A stretch of 64,000 nucleotides of DNA from Membranipora membranacea (GCA_914767715.1 OU612074.1:8445501-8509500), one strand, 5' to 3'; shown: positions 22,501 through 31,987, numbered from the stretch's first letter. Translations and numbers: made by a program. Notes: generated by a model not told the origin, from the sequence alone.

Positions 22501-24913
22501 AATTTTCAAGACCAGTTTGTGATGACAATTTCAAAATTTAAGCCTTAATTGTTTTCTTTGAGCTATGCAGTATTCGATAAGCACATAATATTTTGCCAGA
22601 GTGGCAGCAGTAGCCTCAGAGGATTATTAGCAGAAATATTAATAAAATGCATCCAAACTAACTATTGGGCTGTGAATGTGGCTGATAATAGAAACCCAAT
22701 ACCATCAACGGGGCACAGTCAAGCACTTTTTTTAACATTTATTGACAAACAATCTTAATCATTAAAATGATGTTCTTCTGAACGTGCTAGATCTAGCAAA
22801 TCAATAAAACAAATGCAAGAAGAAAAATAGATGTGAGACATGGACAGCTTGGCTAAATACACAGAAACAATGAAATTGATTATGTCTCAGGCATGGACAC
22901 TCAATACCATCAACCCGGCAGTGGAAATTTTTTAATCCGAATTCCTTCCTGTTGTAGTCGTTGATAAAGAAGGAGTTCCCTGAGGAAGAGAAGAAAGTTG
23001 GTAGAGTACTGGTAGCTCAGGCGGGTAATGAGGGAGACTCAAGCGACGAGGAGGGAGAGGCAGACTCTGAACACATAGCTAATCTTAATACGCTAGTCCG
23101 TAAGTATCGAACTTTAGGAGCAGAAGGTGGCTCAGTTGGTTATAGAGTGGCATTCCTTCAGCATGCAAGTGTTGAAGGTCGTTAGTTTGAGTCCCACATC
23201 AGTCCATTGACTACTGGGGTTTAGTCCGTTCCCAGGTGTGCTCTGACCTTCCTGCAAACAGAGAGCAACCTGCCGCAGAAATTGCAGCCTCGCCAGTATT
23301 TCGCCAGTATTTTGTTGCGCATGCTTAGAGATGTGGCGTGTGATATGAACATCTGATTTCAATCATATTTTTAATCAACCTTAAATAGAGTATTAAACAT
23401 GAGCAAAACTGTTAACATGTGTTGTCCCTGGAACAGAGCTGCTTAGGGGGACTTTAAGTAGTGAGGGTTTGGTCAATGTTAATAAGATATACTATTAGTC
23501 CGTACATGTCTCGTGCCCCTATAGGTATAGATCGTAAACATATAAAATCTCATTTGTTGAGTAGAATATCATATGTTTGTGGTATGGGCAACATAGTGCT
23601 AATCACATATCCCATATGTTCTAGTGACTGGTAAGCAGGGCTGTTCACAGGCAAGGATGCTTATAGGCAGGGCTTTATGTCGTGAAGATTTTGCTAGTTG
23701 ATCAGTTAGCTTACAGTTAAGAGAGCCATGAAATTAGACAGGCAACGTTTTATGACCGCTAACTCATATCTTACAGAGAATAGTTTCTTACGACCACAAT
23801 CTTTAATATTTTGCAAATTGAAATCTATCTCTAAAATTATTTCAAGATACAAGTCATTACCAATAATGTGCATGCAAATGCCTTGATGACAGTGGAAGAC
23901 CCCTTATAAGTACAAAAGTGAACTAGCTAAAATAAAAGTTGGTTAGCTGTTTCCATGTTATATTCTTGGCTTGCTTGTCATATTTTGAGACCCCGACTTT
24001 ACCGATAGAGTTACAAAAATTGTATTTTTACATGGTGCTATAAATTGTATAACAACCATGTTGTAGAATATATTAGAGTCAATAAAAAAGTTTGAGTCTG
24101 AAAAAATTGATTCTGCTTTTGGAAGCTTGTACTATGTAGTCAAGTCTAGTCTGTCCAGACTCAGTTTGATAAAATATTAGGTGGCAGGTAGAAAGTCTTA
24201 ATCAGGATAAAAATTTCTTAAAATAAATTCACTAAATTCAAATTTGTCACTAGACATTAGTTTATTTATTATTTCTTTAATGCCAAGACTTATGGCCTTG
24301 TAAATACCGAATTTCATGGTTTCGATTATTATGTCCTATATTTATGAATTTAACTATGTGGGTACTTTCATCGTCCATGGTACATGTTAGCAAATCAAAT
24401 ATACCTTTCTGAAATTACCAAACTTTTCTGTTCTAATCAAAAATGGGATTATAGGGTTGTAACAAAATTAATAAAAAATTTTACAGCCGCTCAAAAAGTT
24501 TCTGATGTCACAGAATTTATTTTGAAATACTCAGGCCACATAAAACAGTTACTTACAGCATCTAATTCAAAATAATTATTTGGACATAATTTACTGCTAT
24601 ACATGGCCAATATACCAATACCTTTAACCAAAAGTTAAGAAAAGCAGATTTTATACCACTTGGCACAAAGATTCAAAACAGCAGAGACATTCCAACAACA
24701 TCATTGTGATATTCATTGACAATATTACCAAATAAAATGAATAAATCTGAAGATTTTTTTTTTTTTACTATAGCTCACTACCTGGATAAGCTAATGAACA
24801 TGGCTGAGCAGAAGGCGATTATACGTAATCTGAACCAAGGATACCGACCACTAAGGGCCGTCAGGGCCGCTAAGACCAAGAAGAAAGTCGCTGCTAGTCA
24901 CCAGCTGGACTAA
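147..24913 (+). CDS. NACHT and WD-repeat (NWD-type) protein, copy A, 5'-incomplete, 34 exons
   Basis: A STAND-class ATPase of the NWD family, inferred to act as a cytoplasmic sensor or scaffold. Coding exons, joined by reading frame and GT-AG sites: 147-263, 914-1108, 1422-1569, 2134-2271, 2661-2860, 3230-3381, 3807-4010, 4657-4780, 5172-5303, 5611-5714, 6464-6633, 7071-7291, 8003-8243, 8568-8776, 9308-9443, 10132-10299, 10970-11149, 11703-11846, 12304-12490, 12931-13123, 14656-14782, 15188-15282, 15988-16132, 16637-16813, 17328-17496, 17865-18072, 18736-18759, 19822-19977, 20445-20645, 21165-21309, 21629-21735, 22221-22340, 22958-23099, 24774-24913 (TAA). Phases agree throughout, giving 1,772 residues; about 119 N-terminal residues lie upstream, as judged from copy B. 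No stop or frameshift was seen, so it looks functional. The 24-nt exon at 18736 is in frame either way and may be optional. Copy B begins 22 kb downstream on the same strand. Family assignment is firm; the orthology (NWD1 or NWD2) is not. Confidence 0.88.
1666..1714. mobile_element. 49-bp palindromic micro-insertion with 8-bp direct repeats
   Basis: Two 19-nt arms (CATAAACATATAAATACTA and its exact complement) flank an 11-nt loop. The unit is bordered by GTGTTGAT at 1658-1665 and 1715-1722. Copy B has a single GTGTTGAT and no palindrome at the matching intron position (about 50598-50605), so this is an insertion with target duplication. An 8-bp duplication would fit a hAT-type element, but that is inference. 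Confidence 0.75.
3807..5303 (+). other. NWD copy A: NACHT ATPase core (Walker A and B)
   Basis: Exon 3807-4010 carries the Walker A loop GESGYGKTS (lysine at window-local residue 332), preceded by PYIMY. Exon 4657-4780 carries Walker B, LVIFLDSLDQL (local residues about 411-421). Exon 5172-5303 carries FPDNVKVIVSTLPKDHGLL, which fits the sensor-like strand of STAND NTPases. These features indicate nucleotide binding and probably hydrolysis that switches the protein between closed and open states. Relative to copy B, exons 4657-4780 and 5172-5303 hold about ten amino-acid changes in 86 residues, several of them charge-changing, while neighbouring exons have few. The Walker residues themselves are kept. 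Confidence 0.85.
4106..4192. repeat. 11-bp minisatellite (CAAGTCAAACT) in NWD copy A intron
   Basis: About eight imperfect units of CAAGTCAAACT. The same array in copy B (53046-53096) has only about five units, so copy number has changed since duplication. Confidence 0.8.
5770..5890 (-). repeat. tRNA-derived SINE-like repeat (copy A intron)
   Basis: On the minus strand a pol III B box GGTTCAAATCC (5837-5847) follows an A-box-like stretch (TGGATAAATGGATAAC) at the usual spacing. The sequence is not a foldable tRNA gene as read. Related, more decayed segments sharing the ACATCAAAGAC block or the flanking GATGAAACTTCAAAA block occur near 1850-1960, 3430-3550 and 21385-21510. Confidence 0.6.
5936..5973. 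repeat. (TA)n microsatellite
   Basis: Uninterrupted TA dinucleotides followed by a degenerate TA-rich stretch; copy B has a shorter, interrupted version near 55230. Confidence 0.85.
7248..7650 (+). repeat. Tandem copies of an exon end plus 5' splice site (copy A)
   Basis: The real exon ends GGCTAATGGTGGAAAG|gtaagt at 7291. Downstream, diverged copies of roughly 55-70 bp repeat the exon end and the donor, including GGGTATAAG|gtaagt, GGTGGTAAA|gtaagt, ATTATAAG|gtaagt, GGTGGTAAG|gtaagt and TTTTAATAAG|gtaagt. The result is about eight gtaagt strings in about 350 bp. The array extends into the intron; the upstream unit is coding. Confidence 0.8.
8003..8243 (+). other. NWD copy A: exon with acidic, low-complexity linker
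   Basis: The exon begins VIAWYHRQFVEVGDTVF, a helical segment common after the NACHT module, and continues into a linker of about 35 residues rich in Glu, Asp, Lys and Gly (ESDEEGEGEEDKAETEDG, then KPKGKPGK). The linker is probably disordered and holds possible CK2 sites; this is inference. The donor is a weak GAG|gtgtgt. Three tandem TCAAGGTCA motifs lie within 70 bp downstream. Confidence 0.75.
8272..8312 (+). promoter_or_regulatory. Three tandem TCAAGGTCA motifs, 16-bp period
   Basis: TCAAGGTCA occurs at 8272-8280, 8288-8296 and 8304-8312, just inside an intron. It is identical to the extended half-site bound by monomeric nuclear receptors of the NR5A/ERR type. Whether it is used is unknown; it could simply be a short tandem repeat. 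Confidence 0.45.
9505..9615. repeat. Short inverted-repeat element with CCCAYAATGCA ends
   Basis: Begins GTATCCCATAATGCAA and ends TGCATTGTGGGTA, the near complement, about 110 bp in all. A second copy lies 350 bp further in the same intron (9856-9950) and a diverged one in copy B (58875-58985). Confidence 0.55.
9856..9950. repeat. Second copy of the CCCACAATGCA inverted-repeat element
   Basis: TATCCCACAATGCA at the left and TGCATTGTGGGTA at the right enclose a diverged interior. The left-end sequence TGATAATGAGTATCCCACAA parallels the copy at 9505. Confidence 0.55.
10316..10630 (+). repeat. 5'-splice-site-anchored repeat, member 1
   Basis: Starts GATATGAATTTATGGATCAG 16 bp after the donor at 10300 and runs through AAAATACATAGCATGGCTAT and CAAAAACTCAGGCAAGC blocks. 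The same blocks, in the same orientation and order, follow the donors at 11150, 14783 and 47858. Function unknown. Confidence 0.7.
11163..11390 (+). repeat. 5'-splice-site-anchored repeat, member 2
   Basis: Starts GATATGAATTCATGGATTGG 13 bp after the donor at 11150, then GTGGTTAAATACGTAG and AAAAACTCAGACAAACAAC. It lacks about 60 bp of the middle that member 1 has. Confidence 0.65.
12580..12915. repeat. AT-rich tandem array in NWD copy A intron
   Basis: Nearly pure A/T sequence with imperfect units of about 110 bp built from GATAAATATTATAATAC, CAATTGATGAAATTATTAT and AATAAATACATTTTAATG. Non-coding. Copy B has a longer array at 63220-63790. Confidence 0.7.
14794..14980 (+). repeat. 5'-splice-site-anchored repeat, member 3
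   Basis: Starts GATATGAATTAATGGATTAG 11 bp after the donor at 14783, followed by AAAATACACAGTATGGCTAT and AAGAACTCAGACAAGG. Confidence 0.7.
15480..15700. mobile_element. MITE-like inverted-repeat element, copy 1
   Basis: Left end GATCACTGATCGTTAGAGT and right end CTCTATCGATCAGAGATATA are near complements. The interior (GTACCTAACATGTACCTGTC, GGGTCGTCACATCAAG, TGATGGTACTCATGCTAAG) is shared with 17098-17305 and, reversed, with 55970-56170. No transposase is encoded. Confidence 0.7.
17098..17305. mobile_element. MITE-like inverted-repeat element, copy 2
   Basis: CATGTGTATCTCTGATTGTT at the left and CGATCAGAGATATACATG at the right form imperfect terminal inverted repeats of about 26 bp. Same interior as the element at 15480. 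Ends 22 bp before the exon at 17328, so it contributes sequence close to a 3' splice site. Confidence 0.75.
17533..17620. repeat. Cluster of ATCACATGATC palindromes
   Basis: Within about 85 bp there are repeated TGATCA and ATCACATGA strings (for example ATGTGATCAGTGATCACATG), able to form several alternative hairpins, 37 bp into the intron that follows exon 17328-17496. Origin unknown. Confidence 0.6.
18575..18665 (-). repeat. tRNA-derived SINE or tRNA-like relic
   Basis: On the minus strand an A box TGGTCTGATGGTTAAGGG (about 18637-18654) precedes a B-box-like GGTCCAATTCC (18596-18606) at tRNA spacing. The acceptor stem does not pair convincingly, so a working tRNA is unlikely. Confidence 0.5.
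21385..21510 (-). repeat. Decayed SINE-like segment
   Basis: Minus strand carries GGTTCAATCTC (21447-21457), a near B box, downstream of ACATCAAAGACAAGC, the block shared with the SINE at 5770. Confidence 0.4.
23125..23345 (+). repeat. tRNA-derived SINE in NWD copy A intron
   Basis: Plus strand A box TGGCTCAGTTGGTTATAGAG (from 23129) and B box AGTTTGAGTCC (23184-23194) at tRNA-like spacing, followed by about 150 bp of unrelated body. It sits in the 1.7-kb intron before the final coding exon. Confidence 0.6.
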
Positions 24914-25364
24914 CTGAGCCCACAGAAGGGCCACCACTGGCTAGGGATAACCGTTAGAGTACAAACACCGCGGCAAGAAAATCTCTATTATTTAACAATC
25001 CGAGCGACAAGCTAAACCATCAATATGAAGCAAATAACACAAGGAAATGGACAGCACTATAGCACCAAGAACTTGATTGAGTATAACTTCATATTTCAGT
25101 TCCAAGAAGTTTTATTTCACCATTTGGGCAGACAGAAGGAGTTTTGTACCCACCATAAGATAACCCATCTAGTTTATACAACTCTAAATTGTTAGATTAT
25201 AATTTCACCCAATTTTCAGACTGTATCTTATTGTTTTAATACATTTCCAAACTATATTTATTTGATTCACTTTTATGACCCCCGATCTGTGATAAAATAT
25301 TTTGTGTGATAATAATATATTTGTTTCGACAAATACCTCAGCGAACTAATGCCAACCAAATAAA
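24914..25364 (+). terminator. 3' UTR of NWD copy A with poly(A) signal
   Basis: After the TAA at 24911-24913 there is about 450 bp of non-coding DNA before an AATAAA hexamer at 25359-25364. This is the first well-placed poly(A) signal downstream of the stop and the likely 3' end of the transcript. cDNA evidence is lacking. Confidence 0.45.
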
Positions 25365-27090
25365 CATTCCATCCCTATGATATTAGCCATGAGCTTGTTT
25401 TATTTTCTATTGCAATGATGTTTTATTCTAATCAAATTTTACCAGTAACGAATCTGATTTTTATTTATATATTTATCGAGTTCACAGTTATCAATTTCGA
25501 AATACATTCCTGTTATGCAATGGTGATTTTATTTATTAGCATAGTTTCTGTAGTAGAAAAATCCCATTCAAATACCACTAATCATTTTTTTCTATCCCTT
25601 TCATTCGTTTTTTTAAATAAATTCTTAAGGCAAAAATAGGATGTTGAATTACTCAATTATTTTATTAAAATGGAGGCCCCTGGGTCTAATTATTCTCAAA
25701 AATCAGACAGGACTGTTTCAATCCATCATCACACGCTAATAAATTAATTTTACTGAGATGAACCAATTTGACCGATTGCATTTCACACGTCATCAAGCTA
25801 GGCACAATTGGAGTTATTTTTCAAAAATGCCGTATCCGCGTTTTTGTCCCAGCTCGACTTATTCCAGTTTATCACATGAGGACTAAGAAATGTTAGCATT
25901 TATCTCGCACCCCTCGGCAGACTTGCTGGCACCCTCTCAGACAAAGTTGATCCTGATTTATAAGATCTGATATTTTCACCTAATAATCGGCTGAAGGGTC
26001 GGACATTTCCATAAACTGACAACTCCAGACAGCTGTTTGTATGCATTCTACACTGCCTCACTGACTACTGTACAAACCTGCATAGCTGCCCATCGTGAAA
26101 CAAGATTAATGTTTGATTGGTCATAAGTTTTTGTCAATATTTATTGCCTCTTCAGTTTTTTGGAAAAAAACTCTGATTTGCTAAACTTGACGCCAATTTC
26201 TTACCAATGAGTCAAATCCAAGTCCTTGTTCTAACTTATTTCTGCAATAATTAATAATTGAGCAAATTTTTGTGATCCAGTTACATGCTGGGATTTTACT
26301 GTAGGTATAAAATGATTTCATAAAGTTTAATCTCAATAAATGTGATGTAAGAAAAAAAGTCACTCTATTTTTACAACAATCAAAGTCTTGGGAAATTACC
26401 TTTGATATTTCTTCTTTATATCTTCCATAAATATAAATGTGAATTCAAAATGCACTTGAATTATGTGATATCAAGTCTCGCCTCACGCCTCTATATAAGT
26501 CTCCTTTTGATTCATTCTATCTGGATGTGTAGACCAGCGAAGAAAAAAGTTTATAATGATGCATCAATTGTTGAGTAAACCCCAATGCCTGTTGAACTTT
26601 TAACATTTAATTAAATTTATTCATAAACAAGCTTTCGTTTCTATAATTCTACGCTAATTAATATATTCTAATTACTCTTGAGTGGTGTTGAGTGATGAGA
26701 GCATTTTTAGACTATCATTTACTCACACAAACTATTATACATGAAGAGTATCGGGGTTTCACTGGTGGCGTGCTTCGGTTAATTTTTTGAATTGATATAA
26801 TTTTTCTACTGTATTGAGTTTGCCCAACTTGGAGACAGAGTGGTGCTTCCATTGTCTAGGTTTGCAAGACACAAAAATATATTTCGCAATATGAGTTTTA
26901 ATGAAATGTTATCAATTCTTGCTTTATCTCCTATGATGATGTTATTATCATGGCAATTTTCGATTCATAAATATAATTTGGCTTTTAGTGCATAAATGTG
27001 GCACCTTGAAAATGGCGATTAAGTCTCTATACCAAATTCACAAGCATTCTTGCAATTTTATGACTAAACTCATGTGGTCTATGATAAACA
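25365..27090. other. Intergenic stretch without recognisable features
   Basis: About 1.7 kb of AT-rich DNA between the poly(A) signal of NWD copy A and the 3' end of LINE-A. No exon-like, repeat or RNA signal was convincing. Confidence 0.5.
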
Positions 27091-27209
27091 AAAGATATAT
27101 ATATACTTTTATTGTCATTCTACATCATCTTTAGGAATGTTTTTCATGCAGTGACAGAACAAAAAAGAAAAAACTTAAGCGGAGAGAAAAAATACTCAAG
27201 TAACAAGAA

Positions 27210-28739
27210 TTAATAGGATATAAAGTGCTTTGATAGTTGTTGTTTAAAATGAGTGAGTTTGGTTGCTGAGCGTATCTGAATTGGTAAAGAGTTAAAAGTT
27301 GTAGTGATTTTTTGTCTTAATTGATCAGTGTGATAATGTAATAGGTATCTGTCTCTAAAAAAGGTTTTAGAGCTAGCTGGAATAAAGCCTTCCAAAAGAA
27401 AGTCAGGTGCAATCAAATGCAAAATTTGGAAACCAAAAATACAGGTGAAATGACCAGCAAGGAGAGGAAAAGGAATCAGACCAAGAGATGTATGTAAATC
27501 TCTTGTATGTATTAGATGATATGGTATGTGGCTGACATTTGCTATTAGGCGGAAAGCCCTCTTTTGGAGCAAGTATATTCTTTCAAGAATATATTGTGGT
27601 GATAGGTTGCCATATATGCGGATGCCATATATCATATGACAAAAGACATACTGGAAATAAAAGTTACGAGATGATTTACTATCTAGGAATGCCCTGCATT
27701 TCTGGAATAATGCCAAACTTTTGTTTATTTTGATGCAAATCTGGTCTACATGATCGTCCCATGTCAATGAGTCATTCAAAGTAAAACCAAGGAGTTTGGT
27801 ATTGGCATTTCGGTTTAGTTTTTTATGGTTAATTTTTAGATCTAAATCTAGAGATGTGGCTCTATGAGAGGGTTGTACAAGCATATAGTGAGATTTTTTT
27901 ATGTTTATCAACATCCTATTATTCCTACACCAACTTTCTATCAAGTGTAGATCAGTATCACATAAATCATTAAGTGTATCAAAGTTGTCAGATTTTGATA
28001 AGAAAACTGTATCATCAGCGTAGGCAAATGCCTTGGAATGTAATGTGTAGGATAAAAGATCATTGACGTATATGAGGAATAAACTTGGTGCCAGAATTGA
28101 GCCTTGGGGGACACCAATGTCTATTGGAAGAATTTTTGAACTTTTTGCACCTTGTTGTATAGCTACAAATTGTGTCCTATCTGTTAGGAAAGATTTTATG
28201 AGAGAGTGCAGTTTGCCCGTTATACCATACATTGTCAATTTTTTCAGAAGAATTTTATGGTTGACGCAGTCAAAAGCTTTTTTGAAATCCAAAAACATCA
28301 TAGCAACAAAGTGACCATCTGATCTGGCTGACAAACAGTCAGAAATGAGTTTGTGTAGGGAATCAACACAGGAATAACCTTCTCTAAATCCGCATTGTAA
28401 TTTGTGAAGAAGTTTGTTTGTGGTGAGATATTTTTGAATTTGGGAATTCACATGTTTCTCAAAAATCTTAGATAGCACAGGAAGTATTGATATAGGGCGA
28501 TAATTAGATGGATCTTTGATATCTCCACCCTTATGAATAGGAATTACTCTTGCGGTTTTCCACTGTGAAGGAAATACACCCTCTATTAATGCTCTATTGA
28601 ACATGTCAGTTACAATGTCGCATATGTAAGGCCATGTTTTCTTCAAAACCTTAACAGATATACCATCATGACCAGTTGCTTTATTGTCAGAAATGTTTTT
28701 TAAGTATTTGAAACAAATTTCTGGAGTAAAGCGAGTCAA
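27210..28739 (-). pseudogene. LINE-A ORF2, reverse transcriptase part
   Basis: A 509-codon frame covering the whole RT domain: HKGGDIKDPSNYRPISIL (RT1), FREGYSCVDSLH, FLDFKKAFDCVNH (RT3, first catalytic Asp), GVPQGSILAPSLFLIYVNDL (RT4) and FAYADDTVFL (RT5, catalytic DD). A thumb and C-terminal region of about 200 residues follows. It starts in a different frame from the endonuclease part and overlaps it by 53 bp, so ORF2 as assembled cannot be made in one piece. Confidence 0.85.
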
Positions 28740-29955
28740 TTGAGAAAACGTCTGGTCTAATCATGTTATATTCATGGGAATCAGGGATGTCTTTGGTTAT
28801 GGATTTTGCAATCGATGTAAAGTGTCTGTTCAATTCATCAGGGGATAAACCACCGATATTGACCATCGGTGAAATCTTAGTTTGATTGATTCCTAAAGCT
28901 TCCCAAACAGGTTTGGTGTTATTTTTGTTATTTTTAATTATATCTGAAATAACCGATTTTTTTTTCTTCTTAATCAAATTTGTAACATAATTGCGTTGAA
29001 TTTTGTATTCTTTCCATTTGCCCTCTCTCTTCAATCTATCACGCAAATGCATGTGTGATTTTACCTCATCATCTAACCATTTGGGCAGTTGAGCAGTTTT
29101 TACAAATCTTTTCTTGGTGATGACAAGTGTTTTGATTAATGAACTATAGGTGTCATTAAATCTTGCATACATACGGTCTACAGTATTCTCACACAATACA
29201 TCATTAAAGTGACGACCTGAAAAAAGGTCACGTATATTCTGGTTTGTAAATTTGGAATAGTCATTGAATTCAAATGATGTTCTTTTTGCTTTTATCTTTA
29301 ATGCGGAGAATAAAATTTTAATGAAAACTAAGTAATGATCACTCATTCCATATTTTATAATTCCACTCTCTGACATATCTGAGGGCAGATTTGTGTATAT
29401 GTGATCGATCAGGGTGCTGGATGTTTCTGTAACTCTTGTTGGCTCCGAGATCAATTGACGGAAGGAAAAAGATTTAACAATATTCAACCACTTTCTGTTG
29501 CTTCTTTGTTCAAGGATGTTGATGTTAAAATCTCCAAGTATAATCATTTCATTATGCAGTGAAAAAGCTTTTTCAAAGTATTCGTAAGCAAGATCATACC
29601 ATGCGGACTTGGAGTTGGGAGGTCTGTATATAAATGAGACTAAACAACTTTTATTTGTACTTGGCTTTACTTTGATAGTTATAGACTCAGGCATGCTATT
29701 GTCAAAATCTGCAAGATGTTCGAATTGCACGGATTCATGTATGTAGACAATGAGACCACCACCGTAACCATATCCCCGATCTCTCCTAATCACCTGATAA
29801 CCTGGCACCGCATAAATACCAACACCATCATGCTCATTCAAAAATGTTTCTGCTAATCCTAGAATCGCGAATTTACGTTGATGCAAAATTGATTTTATCT
29901 CCTCTATTTTGCTGGTGATTCCACGGACATTCAAAAATGCAAATTCAGAATTCAT
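28687..29955 (-). pseudogene. LINE-A ORF2, endonuclease part (frameshifted from RT)
   Basis: A 422-codon frame starting at the ATG of TAATG. It carries exonuclease-endonuclease-phosphatase motifs: LNVRGI near the start, LAETFLN with the catalytic Glu, ILGDFNIN, LIDHIYTN and the catalytic YGMSDHYLV near residue 205. These form the nicking endonuclease for target-primed reverse transcription. After about residue 405 the frame runs out of register with the RT domain, so a one-base indel near 28735 splits ORF2. Sequencing error is possible. Confidence 0.8.
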
Positions 29956-31493
29956 TATCTCATTTGCTCAAATTGACATTTAACACTTTGTGATTGGAGA
30001 CAAATGCCATTTTTAATAGAAAAAAGAAAATCATCATGAGAATGGAACTTAATTTTGAACATTCTCATTGGTTTGCCCTCCTTAAAAATTCTTTCTGACG
30101 TAGCATGAGGGTAGAGCACTTTTATATCATTTATTACAGTGCTGTCCTCAGCATCTAGTGGGACACCTTTCAACATACCCATATTTTCTGTCAGGGACCT
30201 CGGGTCGATTGTTTGGCGTATACTTGATCCACCAAATAGATCAGTGTTCCATTTGCGTAGGATGTTGTTTCTTGTTTCTTGGTGGTTGAACTGTATCATA
30301 ATTTTGGGTTTGTTTGTATTGAAGTTATATCTGGTAACCTTTTCTATTATGATTGGCCCAAAGGTTTTGTTGAGGGTGCGTCTGATGGTATCTTGGTTAA
30401 AGTTGCTGTAGGTCATGGAGTCCTTCTTAATATCTATGACAAGATTGTCTATAGGGCGGAAACTGTTGTCTATTTTTTGTTCTTTTGGGGGTTGTGTTCT
30501 CATGCTGGTTCGATTGTTGTTGTTCGTTGAGGAAGTTGATGGCAGATTAAGTTGCTGATGATTATAGTTAGCCCAGTGTTGTGCTGATGCTGTTTGATTG
30601 TTGGGAGAAACTTTTTCACGTGGTGAGGAATTTGAATTGCATTCCAATTTACTTGTTAGATGTTTGTTGATGCTGGTTTCAAGTTGGTCGAATTGATGTT
30701 GTACTTGATCGGTTATTGGTTGTTGGTCAACAAGTTTCTGTATTAAAGTGCTTTGTTGTTTAACTTTTTTTTCTAGCTCCGAGATTTTGCTCATCATGAC
30801 GCTGATGAGGCTTTGGATATTGCTGCATGATTCACATGTGTTGCCTGATGTTCTTTGATGATTGTGAGAGCTGGTGCTTTCCATGGCAACTGATGTGCTG
30901 GAGCTTTGATTGGACGTGTAGCCGTTTTCCAGACTTGGTAGTTGAACTTCTGCCGCATTCATGCCTTGCTCGGATGTAATGAATTCTTTACATTTCTGTT
31001 GAATGGTGGCATTCAATGCATTTATAGTATGTTCAGGAATGTCGTTGATAAGTTTAGTGTAGTGGTCAAGGAAAATATCTTTGTCCTTAATACCATTGAC
31101 AAGTATGGTAGATGTTGTATTATAAAAGTTCGTAGTGTATAAAGATTTTTTTCCTTTCTTCTTGGTTTTAACTGTGACCACTACAGCGACTACAGTTGTT
31201 TTTGTTTGATCCCTGTTGGTCTGTAAAGAGGTGTAAAGTCCTTGCTCTTTTAACGAGGACTGGAAGTTAGCTTTGACAACCTCGTATGTTGCAGAATTGC
31301 ACACCAGTACGATTTGAATGTTGTCAAGAGTACCTTTGATTTCGATGCTGTTGTCTTGAGTTGTTGAGTCCAGCTTTTTTTGAAGTGCTCTGAGTTTGTT
31401 TAAATAATACGGCATTTCTTTTTTGTTTTCTTGCTGATCGTCATCTTGGTCATCTCGCTTCCGCTTTTTAGAACTTAAAGCACTGTCTTCCAT
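29955..31493 (-). CDS. LINE-A ORF1 protein
   Basis: A 512-codon open frame. The start is chosen because MEDSALSSKKRKRDDQ is a plausible basic, nuclear-signal-like beginning. A Ser/Asn/Gln-rich middle includes a coiled-coil candidate (about residues 230-270, with SELEKKVKQQSTLIQKL). The C-terminal third (about 345-512) resembles the RRM-like nucleic-acid-binding part of LINE ORF1 proteins. The usual CCHC zinc knuckles are not seen; the frame stops at CQFEQMR. It overlaps ORF2 by one base in TAATG. Its role would be RNA binding and RNP assembly for retrotransposition. Confidence 0.75.
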   Translation of the reverse strand: MEDSALSSKKRKRDDQDDDQQENKKEMPYYLNKLRALQKKLDSTTQDNSIEIKGTLDNIQIVLVCNSATYEVVKANFQSSLKEQGLYTSLQTNRDQTKTTVVAVVVTVKTKKKGKKSLYTTNFYNTTSTILVNGIKDKDIFLDHYTKLINDIPEHTINALNATIQQKCKEFITSEQGMNAAEVQLPSLENGYTSNQSSSTSVAMESTSSHNHQRTSGNTCESCSNIQSLISVMMSKISELEKKVKQQSTLIQKLVDQQPITDQVQHQFDQLETSINKHLTSKLECNSNSSPREKVSPNNQTASAQHWANYNHQQLNLPSTSSTNNNNRTSMRTQPPKEQKIDNSFRPIDNLVIDIKKDSMTYSNFNQDTIRRTLNKTFGPIIIEKVTRYNFNTNKPKIMIQFNHQETRNNILRKWNTDLFGGSSIRQTIDPRSLTENMGMLKGVPLDAEDSTVINDIKVLYPHATSERIFKEGKPMRMFKIKFHSHDDFLFSIKNGICLQSQSVKCQFEQMR

Positions 31494-31582
31494 ATGATAT
31501 CCAGTGATTATTTACAATTTTTAATCAAGAGAGAGAGAAATTTTCACAAGCAGCTTGTCAGCACGATGTCACGCACAACAAT

Positions 31583-31987
31583 CAGAGATACCGCCTTTTT
31601 TATTTTCAGGAATAGCACTATAGCTCCAAAGTATGCTGATGTACCCTTCTATGATAATAAATCCTAGCCAGAGTTTAACTAAACTGGTCTTGAGGACGTC
31701 TTGAAGATATATATTATATCACAGACTTATTCTGGAGAAAACGGCAATTGCAGGTCAATTGTTACCTGATAAAAAAAACACAAATTTGTTCGGATATTTT
31801 AAAAACGAAATTTAAAATGTTGAGATCAATGAAGTTCATGCATCTCAAACATATCGTAGCACAAGACAGAGATACCGCCTTTTTTATTTTCAGGAATAGC
31901 ACTATAGCTCCAAAGTATGCTGATGTACCCTTCTATGATAATAAATCCTAGCCAGAGTTTAACTAAACTGGTCTTGAGGACGTCTTC
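31583..31987. repeat. Duplicated segment upstream of LINE-A ORF1
   Basis: About 120 bp, starting CAGAGATACCGCC and including AGCTCCAAAGTATGCTGATG, occurs at 31583-31703 and again at 31866-31986, nearly identical, with a 163-bp spacer. It may be the tandem monomer structure of a LINE 5' UTR or a flanking duplication. Confidence 0.75.

Larger units (their letters stand above)
10970..23099 (+). other. NWD copy A: C-terminal WD-repeat / beta-propeller region
   Basis: Exons from 10970 onward encode degenerate WD repeats that should form one or two beta-propellers for partner binding. Clearest blades are VMVLTSAADGTVKVFHC (exon 17328) and SVVNAWDTRKGKII (exon 17865), with further blade-like strands in exons 10970 (HHYILTVSKKAVLINMEG), 20445, 21629 and 22221. 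Exon 22958 ends the propeller with a charged tail (GDSSDEEGEADSE). The final exon, 24774-24913, is basic (KTKKKVAASHQLD). Blade boundaries are not assigned; a profile search would be needed. Confidence 0.7.

Noticed and set aside
27539-28314. Plus-strand open frames of 64 and 83 codons inside LINE-A
   Set aside because: They are antisense shadows of the reverse transcriptase frame.
30139-31142. Plus-strand open frames of 66-90 codons opposite LINE-A ORF1
   Set aside because: Antisense to a long, compositionally coherent ORF1; no independent coding signal.
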